Shown in pieces: positions 1-5,019 of a stretch of DNA of 6,752 nt. Position 1 is the stretch's first letter. Every line of letters begins with the position of its first letter. Made by a program: the position numbers and the translations under genes. The notes beneath the pieces were generated by a model. It worked only from the letters and a program-made list of their open reading frames with translations, was not told where the DNA came from and did no database searches. Source of the stretch: an uncultured Chloroflexota bacterium (GTDB lineage Bacteria > Chloroflexota > Anaerolineae > Aggregatilineales > Phototrophicaceae); assembly GCA_903904765.1 (NCBI GenBank), contig CAIVEA010000799.1, positions 1 to 6,752 on the forward strand, in the 5' to 3' direction.

Positions 1-2
1 AG

Positions 3-152
3 ACGATCTCGGTGGTGTACTGGATTTACAAGAAGTCGTTCACCGACTTCAATCTGGGTTACGGCGCGTCCATGTCCATTGTGCTGCTGGTGATTCTCGT
101 CATCCTCAGCGTCATCCAGATGTGGTTGCTGCGCGATGACACCAGTTATTGA
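3..152 (+). CDS. Sugar ABC transporter permease, MalF-like (CUT1), C-terminal fragment
   Basis: Only the last 49 codons and the TGA stop are in the window; the gene begins to the left. The visible peptide reads TISVVYWIYKKSFTDFNLGY, then a hydrophobic helix (about residues 24-42, rich in V, I and L) and a short polar tail ending RDDTSY. This matches the C-terminus of the first inner-membrane subunit of CUT1 carbohydrate importers, where a segment of the type 'YxxAFxxFxxGYAAA' precedes the last transmembrane helix. It would form half of the membrane channel with the permease encoded 16 bases downstream, a standard binding protein/MalF/MalG order. The binding protein would be expected further upstream, and no ATPase gene is visible. 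The substrate cannot be told from this fragment. Family call is based on motif recall plus the neighbour. Confidence 0.85.
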   Translation, partial: TISVVYWIYKKSFTDFNLGYGASMSIVLLVILVILSVIQMWLLRDDTSY

Positions 153-153
153 G

Positions 154-159
154 TGAGGA
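154..159 (+). promoter_or_regulatory. Ribosome binding site of the MalG-like permease
   Basis: TGAGGA lies just after the TGA of the upstream permease (150-152) and nine bases before the ATG at 169. It supports that ATG over other possible starts in the same area. Confidence 0.6.
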
Positions 160-168
160 TTATCGTAC

Positions 169-1044
169 ATGGCTACAGCAGTTCAGCCCGCACAAACCAC
201 ATCGCGCCGTCCGTTCCAGTGGGGACGTGCCGTGCTGTATGTGGTGTGCATCATCATCGCCATCCTGTTCCTGTTCCCGATTGTGTGGTCGGGCATCAAC
301 TCGATCAAGCCGCCCAAAGAGGCTTCCGCCGCGCCGCCCACGTTCCTGCCCAGCCAGATTGACTTCGGCAACTACCACAAACTGGACGAATACGGGCGCG
401 GCGTGTGGTCGTATGTGGGCAACAGCGTCGTCACGGCGATTATCACGGTCATCGGTTCGACCATCCTCAGCACGCTGGCGGGTTACGGTTTCGCCCGCTT
501 CAACTTCCCGATGAAGAACATTGCCTTCGTGCTGATTCTCGCCACGCTGATGATCCCGTTCCAGTCCATCCTCATCCCGCTATTCCTGATTCTGACGAGT
601 CTGCGGCTGCAAAATACGCTGTTCGGGCTGGCGCTGGTGTACATCACCTTCCAACTGCCATTCGGCGTGTTCATCATGCGGAACTCGTTCGCCAGCGTCC
701 CGCGTGAGATCGAAGAAGCGGCGCTACTGGATGGCTGCACCTCGTTCTCCATGCTATACCGCGTAATGTTTGCGCTAGTGCGCCCCGGCATCATCACAGT
801 GGGAATCTACGCCTTCCTGAACTCGTGGAACGAGTTTTTGGCGGCGCTGATTTTCATGACCAAAGAGGCCAACTTCACGTTGCCCATTCTGCTCACCAGT
901 GTCCGCAGCGGGTACTACGGCGCGATTGACTGGGGTGCGCTGCAAGCCGGTTTGATGGTCAGCATCATCCCGTGCGTGGTCATCTTCCTGCTGCTGCAAC
1001 GCTATTACGTCAGCGGTCTGACGGGCGGCGCGATCAAGGGGTAA
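169..1044 (+). CDS. Carbohydrate ABC transporter permease, MalG-like (CUT1)
   Basis: Complete 291-residue inner-membrane permease of a binding-protein-dependent sugar importer. It has about six hydrophobic segments, near residues 20-40, 84-107, 117-141, 148-170, 203-227 and 259-278. The cytoplasmic EAA loop that docks the ATPase is clear at residues 183-207 (EEAALLDG followed by a conserved-spaced RPGI). The C-terminus LQRYYVSGLTGGAIKG (276-291) is the typical MalG-family ending (QRYFVxGLTxGAVKG). Length is normal for the family (270-300). The ATG start is preceded by TGAGGA (154-159) nine bases upstream, and the gene lies 16 bases after the MalF-like stop, so the two are co-transcribed. The transported sugar is unknown. 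No ATP-binding subunit follows; in many such bacteria one shared MsmK/UgpC-type ATPase is encoded elsewhere (established pattern, inferred here). Confidence 0.95.
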   Translation: MATAVQPAQTTSRRPFQWGRAVLYVVCIIIAILFLFPIVWSGINSIKPPKEASAAPPTFLPSQIDFGNYHKLDEYGRGVWSYVGNSVVTAIITVIGSTILSTLAGYGFARFNFPMKNIAFVLILATLMIPFQSILIPLFLILTSLRLQNTLFGLALVYITFQLPFGVFIMRNSFASVPREIEEAALLDGCTSFSMLYRVMFALVRPGIITVGIYAFLNSWNEFLAALIFMTKEANFTLPILLTSVRSGYYGAIDWGALQAGLMVSIIPCVVIFLLLQRYYVSGLTGGAIKG

Positions 1045-1050
1045 ACTCAA

Positions 1051-1100
1051 CCCTCATCCCAACCCTTCTCCCTTCTCCCTCATGGCGAAGGGTGGCAAGG
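1051..1100. repeat. Dispersed intergenic repeat, copy 1 (CCCTCATCCC...GGCGAAGGG)
   Basis: Begins CCCTCATCCC (1051-1060) and runs through CCCTTCTCCC to GGCGAAGGGTGGCAAG. The same order of blocks recurs at 4229-4270: CCCTCATCCCC, CCCTTCTCCCT, GGCGAAGGG and GGCAAG. Copy 1 carries an additional TTCTCCCT block. It lies 7 bases past the permease stop. Two related copies in the only two sizeable spacers of the window indicate a dispersed non-coding repeat. Its right end merges with the inverted-repeat structure starting at 1081. Confidence 0.65.
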
Positions 1101-1221
1101 AAAGACGAGCATTCGTAGGGGACACGACGCATTGTCGTGTCCTTTTGTATTGGAAACGGGCGGACACAGATTACGCTGTGTCCCTACAAATCCTTGCCGT
1201 CATCTTACGTCTTTCGCCATG
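1081..1221. repeat. Nested inverted-repeat (MITE-like) element
   Basis: Arms pair in mirror order around the centre. CATGGCGAAGG (1081-1091) pairs with CTTTCGCCATG (1211-1221, one G-T wobble). GGCAAGGA (1094-1101) pairs perfectly with TCCTTGCC (1191-1198). GTAGGGgACAC (from 1115) pairs with GTGTCCCTAC (1178-1187), allowing one extra G. Inside lie two local hairpins: GGACACGAC/GTCGTGTCC (1120-1128 with 1134-1142) and GGACACAG/CTGTGTCC (1162-1169 with 1176-1183). No open frame inside resembles a protein. The structure fits a small non-autonomous mobile repeat or a REP-like folded repeat; no target-site duplication was identified. Confidence 0.65.
1120..1146 (+). terminator. Possible intrinsic terminator of the sugar transporter operon
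   Basis: A perfect 9-bp GC-rich stem GGACACGAC/GTCGTGTCC (1120-1128, 1134-1142) with a 5-base loop is followed at once by TTTT (1143-1146). It lies 75 bases after the permease stop and before the next gene, where a terminator would be expected. The T run is short and the hairpin belongs to a repeat element, so termination may be a secondary role. Confidence 0.4.
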
Positions 1222-1323
1222 ACGCGCAGTAGAACGGACGGGAAGGAAGGTTGCCCCCTCGCGCAAGTCATCGGTCAACGATAGACTGATTTCATCATCA
1301 TTTTCACCCTCGAAAGGTATCGG

Positions 1324-2601
1324 ATGAGCAACAAACGGCCTCTATGGATAGTGTGCCTGATCGTTTTGAGCCTGACGCTGATCGGAAGTGCCCACGCGCA
1401 AGGGAGCATGCAGCCCTTCGTGGCGGTTTCCGGCGGCCAACTAACGCTGGTCGGCGGCGCTGCCCCCGGCGTGATCGCCAGCCCGGAGAATGTCGGCCTG
1501 ACCAGCGTGGTGTGGAGTCCCGATGGCAGCCAGATCGCTTATTTGCTCACACAGCCCGACTACACCTATAAGCTGATGACGGTCAACGCGGCGGCGGGTG
1601 CAACACCGGTTGCACAGAACACCGCCACACCCATCACCGGCTTCCCCATCACCTACACGCCCGAAGGCCAGATCGTGTTCATCACCGAAGGCCAAACACC
1701 ACCGGATAGCTTCGTCATGAATGTGCAGGCCAACCTGCTCAACCCGCAAACAGGCGAACAGTCCGTCGTCGGCACGTTCGGCTTCGGCGTGGGTTGCGGC
1801 GGTGGTTCGCTCAGTCCGGCGGACTGGCAACTGTGGACGGAAACCGGATTCGGTGGCAGTCCGCTGGTGCTGGCATGGACGCGCTACGGCCTGCTGCACA
1901 GCACCACCTGCGGCGGCAGCGGCATGGCGCTGCTGAATGCCAGCGCCGGAACGGATATGCCCCTCGGTAACGACCCGTTGGCGACCAACTCCGACCCGTC
2001 GCTGGGCTACCTGATGCGCGCCATCGTGTCGCCGGATGGCGAACGGGTGGCGGCCATCCGTCAGCAATATCAAGAACCGCGTCCGATTCACACATTGGTG
2101 CTGATTGACCTCGCCAGCGGCGCACAGACTGATGTGGCGACCACCGGATCGCCCGAACAACTGGCGTGGGGCGCGGATGGAACGGTGTTCTACAGCATCA
2201 TAGAAGAAACGGGCGGGCTGGACTCGGCCCTCACGCCCGATCAGGGGCAGAAGTTTGAGCAAATTCAGGGCTTCCCGGCCTCGCAACTCCTGATTTACTC
2301 GGTGGGCATCCGGCAAGTGAACCCTGCGACGGGCGAAGATCGGCTGCTGTACAGCACCGCCGCCTCTGCGATTGGTCGAATGGCGCTGACCGCCGATGGG
2401 CAAACGCTGCTGTTCAGCCAGATTCCGAACCTGACGGCATGGGGCGCAGGAATCGCAGATGGCACGCTGGACATCGCCAACGATTTCGACGGCAGCGCCC
2501 AGCGTGCCACCGTGGCGATCACCCTCTACGCCACCCCGCTGAATGGCGGCGAAGTGCAGTTGGTGGGCAGCGGACTGGAGCAATTCGCGCTGCACCCGTA
2601 G
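1324..2601 (+). CDS. Secreted beta-propeller-like protein with TolB/PD40-type repeats
   Basis: A 425-residue exported protein. The N-terminus has a classic Sec signal: KR at 4-5, a hydrophobic core 6-22, and a signal-peptidase-I site AHA|Q after residue 25. Cys11 sits in mid-core with no lipobox, so it is not an obvious lipoprotein. The mature part has motifs typical of WD40-like/PD40 blades as in TolB and dipeptidyl-peptidase propellers: WSPDGSQIAYL (64-74), VSPDGERVAAI (235-245), WGADGTVFY (282-290) and LTADGQTLLFS (355-365). Cys158 and Cys196 are the only cysteines of the mature chain and could form a disulfide. No enzyme active site or membrane anchor is seen. The ATG is preceded by AAAGGT (1313-1318). 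It is separated from the sugar transporter genes by a repeat-rich spacer, so a link to uptake is unproven. Fold is likely; function is unknown. Confidence 0.8.
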   Translation: MSNKRPLWIVCLIVLSLTLIGSAHAQGSMQPFVAVSGGQLTLVGGAAPGVIASPENVGLTSVVWSPDGSQIAYLLTQPDYTYKLMTVNAAAGATPVAQNTATPITGFPITYTPEGQIVFITEGQTPPDSFVMNVQANLLNPQTGEQSVVGTFGFGVGCGGGSLSPADWQLWTETGFGGSPLVLAWTRYGLLHSTTCGGSGMALLNASAGTDMPLGNDPLATNSDPSLGYLMRAIVSPDGERVAAIRQQYQEPRPIHTLVLIDLASGAQTDVATTGSPEQLAWGADGTVFYSIIEETGGLDSALTPDQGQKFEQIQGFPASQLLIYSVGIRQVNPATGEDRLLYSTAASAIGRMALTADGQTLLFSQIPNLTAWGAGIADGTLDIANDFDGSAQRATVAITLYATPLNGGEVQLVGSGLEQFALHP

Positions 2602-2614
2602 GCAGTTATAGCCT

Positions 2615-2644
2615 GCACAGGCGGGGACGAATCTCCGCCTGTGC
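2615..2644 (+). repeat. Strong hairpin between the propeller gene and the Uma2 gene
   Basis: GCACAGGCGG (2615-2624) pairs perfectly with CCGCCTGTGC (2635-2644). Three more pairs, one of them G-T, close onto a CGAA loop, giving about 13 bp. It begins 14 bases after the propeller stop codon, where a terminator would be expected, but no T run follows: the next bases are TACAATCAGG. Its right arm overlaps the probable promoter at 2642-2650. Confidence 0.6.
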
Positions 2645-2650
2645 TACAAT
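2642..2650 (+). promoter_or_regulatory. Probable extended -10 promoter for the Uma2 gene
   Basis: TGCTACAAT contains an extended -10 (TGn) followed by TACAAT, which matches the housekeeping-sigma consensus TATAAT at five of six positions. It lies 28 bases upstream of the ATG at 2679, giving room for a short leader and the ribosome binding site. No convincing -35 box is seen 16-18 bases upstream, which extended -10 promoters can tolerate. Confidence 0.45.
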
Positions 2651-2664
2651 CAGGTGAAGTGAGA

Positions 2665-2670
2665 CAGGAG
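2665..2670 (+). promoter_or_regulatory. Ribosome binding site selecting the Uma2 start
   Basis: CAGGAG ends eight bases before the ATG at 2679. The in-frame ATG at 2685 would be 14 bases away, so 2679 is the better start. Confidence 0.55.
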
Positions 2671-2678
2671 ATACGCGC

Positions 2679-3257
2679 ATGGTGATGGCGGACTCCCGGT
2701 TGCTGACCGCAAGCGAATTTGATGCGCTGACGGCACTGCCGGAAAACGCGGGAAAACGATTTGAACTGCATCAGGGAGAAGTGGTTGAAATGCCGTCACC
2801 CAGTCCGCTTCACGCCTATGTGATTTCGATGCTGGTCTATCTACTGGCGAAGCACATCACCGCGCATCGCTTAGGCTATTTCTTCGCGGATTCAGTGTCG
2901 TACTACCTGCCCAACGGCGATGTGTTCATACCCGATGCGTCGTACTTGTCCTTTCAACGGCAGACTGGTTTACCGAGCCGATTCACCGTCGCGCCTGATC
3001 TGGCGGTGGAAGTGGTATCCCCCGGCAATCGCCCCCGCGAAATCCTGAACAAAGTCGAGAGCTATCTGGAAAGCGGCACGCTGCTGGTGTGGGTGATTTA
3101 TCCCGAAGAACAGGTGATTGACAGCTACCGACGCGGCACAGGGAACACGCTCATCATGCAGAAACATGCCGCCACCGCCCTGCTGGATGGTGAGGACGTG
3201 CTCCCCGGCCTGCAATTCACTGTCAGCGACGTATTCCCGCCTGAGCCACCACGTTAG
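2679..3257 (+). CDS. Uma2 family (DUF820) PD-(D/E)XK-like endonuclease-fold protein
   Basis: A 192-residue protein, the usual length for the Uma2 family, which is common and often multi-copy in Cyanobacteria and Chloroflexota. Family landmarks appear in order: an N-terminal FELHQGEVVEM strand pair (28-38), a histidine in the following helix (H45), IPDASYL (84-90), and the core block PDLAVEVVSP (106-115). Then come R118, E121, K125 and Y129 in REILNKVESYLESG, and VWVIYPEEQ, the strand carrying the usual 'vdP' position. D86 and E111 are the likely metal ligands of the restriction-endonuclease-like fold. The natural substrate of Uma2 proteins is not established. It has its own probable promoter and meets the minus-strand kinase gene tail to tail with a 4-base overlap. 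No antitoxin-like partner gene is adjacent. Confidence 0.9.
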   Translation: MVMADSRLLTASEFDALTALPENAGKRFELHQGEVVEMPSPSPLHAYVISMLVYLLAKHITAHRLGYFFADSVSYYLPNGDVFIPDASYLSFQRQTGLPSRFTVAPDLAVEVVSPGNRPREILNKVESYLESGTLLVWVIYPEEQVIDSYRRGTGNTLIMQKHAATALLDGEDVLPGLQFTVSDVFPPEPPR

Positions 3258-4186
3258 GCCATCAGGCGGTCATACAACACTTCTTGCGTCAGTTCCGGCG
3301 CAACGGTTTCATCGGTTTGCAGCGTGAGTGCCGCCGCCGTCACCCCCAAGCGCATGGCCTCGTCCAACGGCACATCGTTCAGCAGGCCGAAGATGACCGC
3401 GCCCGTCAGCGCGTCCCCCGCGCCTGTCGGGTCAACCACATGGGTATGCACAGCGCGGATGTACCCCGCGCCGCCCTCTCCCGCATAGGCCAGCCCGCCC
3501 GCGCCCATCGTCACCACCGCAATATACACGCCCTCCGTCGCCAGATGCCGCGCCGCCGCCAGCGCCGCCTCGCGGTCTGCAACAGGTGTGAGTAGATCGC
3601 ACAGCGCCGCCGTCTCGCCCGCATTCGGCACGATCAGATGCAGTTGGTTGAGGTAGGGGCGCAAACGCGAGGCCAGCAGCGGCGTGGTAGGGTCGGCACA
3701 CACGCGGACGTAGTACCGATCTGCCAGTTCAAACACCGTTGCCAGTGCATCCTCCGACAGCGTGGAGTCGATCACCAGCATGTCCGCATCAGCAATCAAA
3801 TGCTCATGCTGGCGCAGATAGTCGCTGTCTAGATGCTTCAAAATCTCGAAATCAGTCACGCCTACAGCCAGTTCGCCGTCCGGCTTGAGTAGCGACAGGT
3901 GGGTACAGGTACGCATATCCGGCACGACGCGCACCTGCGTGCAATCCACGCCATGCGCCTCGCACTGGTCGAGGATGCGCTTGCCCTGATCGTCGCCCCC
4001 GACAGCGGTGAGCAGGACGGTTTCCACTTCCAGCCGGGCGAGGTTTTCGGCGATATTGCGCGCCACCCCGCCCACACTGTTGCGAACCCGCCCGGAGGTG
4101 GTGGCATTCCAGTGAACCGCTTCGGCTGGATGCCCCTTGATGTCGATCTGCGCGGAACCAATGACCAGCACATAACCGTCGTCCAT
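3254..4186 (-). CDS. psuK: PfkB-family sugar/nucleoside kinase, probably pseudouridine kinase
   Basis: A 310-residue ribokinase-fold kinase. From the chosen start it shows IGSAQIDIKG (9-18), with D15 in the substrate-binding strand; the first PfkB signature GGVARNIAENLARL (39-52); PNAGET (187-192); TMGAGG (226-231); and the second signature DPTGAGD (252-258), with D258 as catalytic base and the GAG anion hole. The N-terminal block, the SGRVRNSVGGVARNIA spacing, HLSLLKPDGE (96-105) and DYLRQHEHLI closely echo remembered E. coli PsuK (YeiC), which phosphorylates pseudouridine to its 5'-phosphate before PsuG cleaves the glycosidic bond. Substrate is therefore inferred; another PfkB nucleoside or sugar kinase is possible, and no psuG is in the window. 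The start is ATG at 4186 (or the adjacent ATG at 4189), five bases after AGGAGG; an upstream in-frame GTG at 4213 lacks such a site. Confidence 0.85.
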   Translation of the reverse strand: MDDGYVLVIGSAQIDIKGHPAEAVHWNATTSGRVRNSVGGVARNIAENLARLEVETVLLTAVGGDDQGKRILDQCEAHGVDCTQVRVVPDMRTCTHLSLLKPDGELAVGVTDFEILKHLDSDYLRQHEHLIADADMLVIDSTLSEDALATVFELADRYYVRVCADPTTPLLASRLRPYLNQLHLIVPNAGETAALCDLLTPVADREAALAAARHLATEGVYIAVVTMGAGGLAYAGEGGAGYIRAVHTHVVDPTGAGDALTGAVIFGLLNDVPLDEAMRLGVTAAALTLQTDETVAPELTQEVLYDRLMA

Positions 4187-4191
4187 CATAA

Positions 4192-4197
4192 CCTCCT
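4192..4197 (-). promoter_or_regulatory. Ribosome binding site deciding the kinase start
   Basis: On the minus strand AGGAGG is followed by TT and two consecutive ATG codons (4189 and 4186). Spacing is 2 bases to the first and 5 to the second, favouring the second. It shows that the longer reading from GTG 4213 is not the main product. Confidence 0.7.
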
Positions 4198-4228
4198 CGC
4201 TCAGACACTTCACCGCACAGCGAGAACA

Positions 4229-4333
4229 CCCTCATCCCCATCCCTTCTCCCTCAGGGCGAAGGGGGCAAGACCAGCCGATTGCATTTTTCCCCTCTCCCG
4301 GCTGTACTCAGGGTGTGGGAGAGGGGGTGAGGG
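4229..4333. repeat. Dispersed intergenic repeat, copy 2, with terminal inverted repeats
   Basis: The left end CCCTCATCCCC (4229-4239) is inverted at the right end as GGGGGTGAGGG (4323-4333) with one mismatch. An inner perfect 10-bp pair is CCCCTCTCCC (4290-4299) with GGGAGAGGGG (4317-4326). The left half repeats the blocks seen at 1051-1100. It fills most of the 152-base gap between the Nudix and kinase genes on the minus strand. The T run at 4285-4289 precedes the stem on the plus strand and becomes an A run after it on the minus strand, so this is not a standard terminator for the minus-strand genes. Confidence 0.65.
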
Positions 4334-4338
4334 CTTCT

Positions 4339-4977
4339 TTACCCCTGACGCTCACGATGTTCCAACACCGTCCGCAGGCGGCTTTCCAGTTCGCTGAGCA
4401 TGGCCGCCGTCGCGCCCCACACCTTATGCCCGCGCACCGCGTAGTACGGCACCGAGATCGGAGAACCCTGATACGGGCGGTCTTCACTTTGCTTGGTGTT
4501 CGCATCCAGCAGGTCGCGGATGGGCAGGCTGAACACTTCAGCCACCTCGTCGGGATTGGGGATGCAGCGCGGCGGCGCGTCCAGCGCGGCCACCGTTGGA
4601 TACACTTCAAAATTGCTCGGTGGGATATACAGGCGAGAGAGTGAACCGAGGATACGCACATCGTCACACAGCCCTAATTCCTCGCAGGTTTCGCGCAGGG
4701 CGGTGGCGGTGAAGGAGTCGTCTTGATCGGGGGAATAGCGCCCGCCGGGGAAGCTAATCTGTCCGCTGTGGCTGCGGAGGGCTTCGGTGCGGCGGGTGAG
4801 GAGGATATGCAGGCCGTCGGCCTCCGGGTAAATCAGCACCAGTACGCCAGCGGTGCGCGGGGTGACACCTTCGGGCGGCACAAAACGGCGGACGGGGGGA
4901 ACCATTCGCATTTGCGCCGGAACCGGGTCGAAATCCGGCAGCGCGAGTGCCGCATCCAGATCGTTGAACGTCACCAC
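4339..4977 (-). CDS. Nudix hydrolase, CoA diphosphatase (NudL/NUDT7-like)
   Basis: A 212-residue soluble hydrolase expected to cleave coenzyme A (and acyl-CoA or oxidised CoA) to 3',5'-ADP and 4'-phosphopantetheine, with Mg or Mn. The CoA-specific NuCoA motif precedes the Nudix box: LLTRRTEALRSHSG (59-72) then QISFPGG (73-79), matching LLTxRSxxLxxHxGxxxFPGG. The catalytic helix is REtcEELGL (95-103) with E96, E99 and E100 as metal ligands. The loop between G79 and R95 is 15 residues rather than the canonical 13, and D87 stands where Glu is usual. Length is typical of the family. The start is GTG at 4977, supported by AAAGGGA six bases upstream. It lies 42 bases after the methyltransferase stop, so it probably belongs to the same minus-strand transcript. 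Family call is firm; exact substrate range is not shown. Confidence 0.92.
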   Translation of the reverse strand: MVTFNDLDAALALPDFDPVPAQMRMVPPVRRFVPPEGVTPRTAGVLVLIYPEADGLHILLTRRTEALRSHSGQISFPGGRYSPDQDDSFTATALRETCEELGLCDDVRILGSLSRLYIPPSNFEVYPTVAALDAPPRCIPNPDEVAEVFSLPIRDLLDANTKQSEDRPYQGSPISVPYYAVRGHKVWGATAAMLSELESRLRTVLEHRERQG

Positions 4978-4983
4978 TGTGCG

Positions 4984-4990
4984 TCCCTTT
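4984..4990 (-). promoter_or_regulatory. Ribosome binding site of the Nudix gene (GTG start)
   Basis: AAAGGGA on the minus strand ends six bases before the GTG at 4977. A second GTG codon follows immediately, but the spacing suits the first. Confidence 0.5.
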
Positions 4991-5019
4991 TCGCCGTACC
5001 GGGCGAGTCAGGCTACGTG

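Noticed and set aside
1051..1221. CRISPR array or tRNA in the repeat-rich spacer
   Set aside because: Repeats are inverted and nested with unequal spacing, not regular direct repeats with unique spacers, and no cloverleaf with a T-arm GTTCRANNC was found.
1222..1323. Promoter for the propeller gene
   Set aside because: TAGACT at 1282-1287 is a weak -10 candidate with no TG extension and no -35 at suitable spacing, so no promoter was called.
1441..2595. Long open frame (384 codons) on the minus strand opposite the propeller gene
   Set aside because: Its composition is Arg/His/Gln/Gly-rich with no recognisable motif, as expected of an antisense shadow in GC-rich coding DNA. The plus-strand gene has a signal peptide and PD40 motifs.
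4187..4213. GTG start at 4213 for the kinase
   Set aside because: The AGGAGG site at 4192-4197 lies inside this extension and points to ATG at 4186 or 4189. The extension also precedes the usual PfkB N-terminal strand by too many residues.
4285..4326. Intrinsic terminator after the Nudix gene
   Set aside because: The 10-bp stem is followed on the minus strand by A residues, not U; the T run lies on the wrong side for minus-strand transcription. Better described as part of the repeat.
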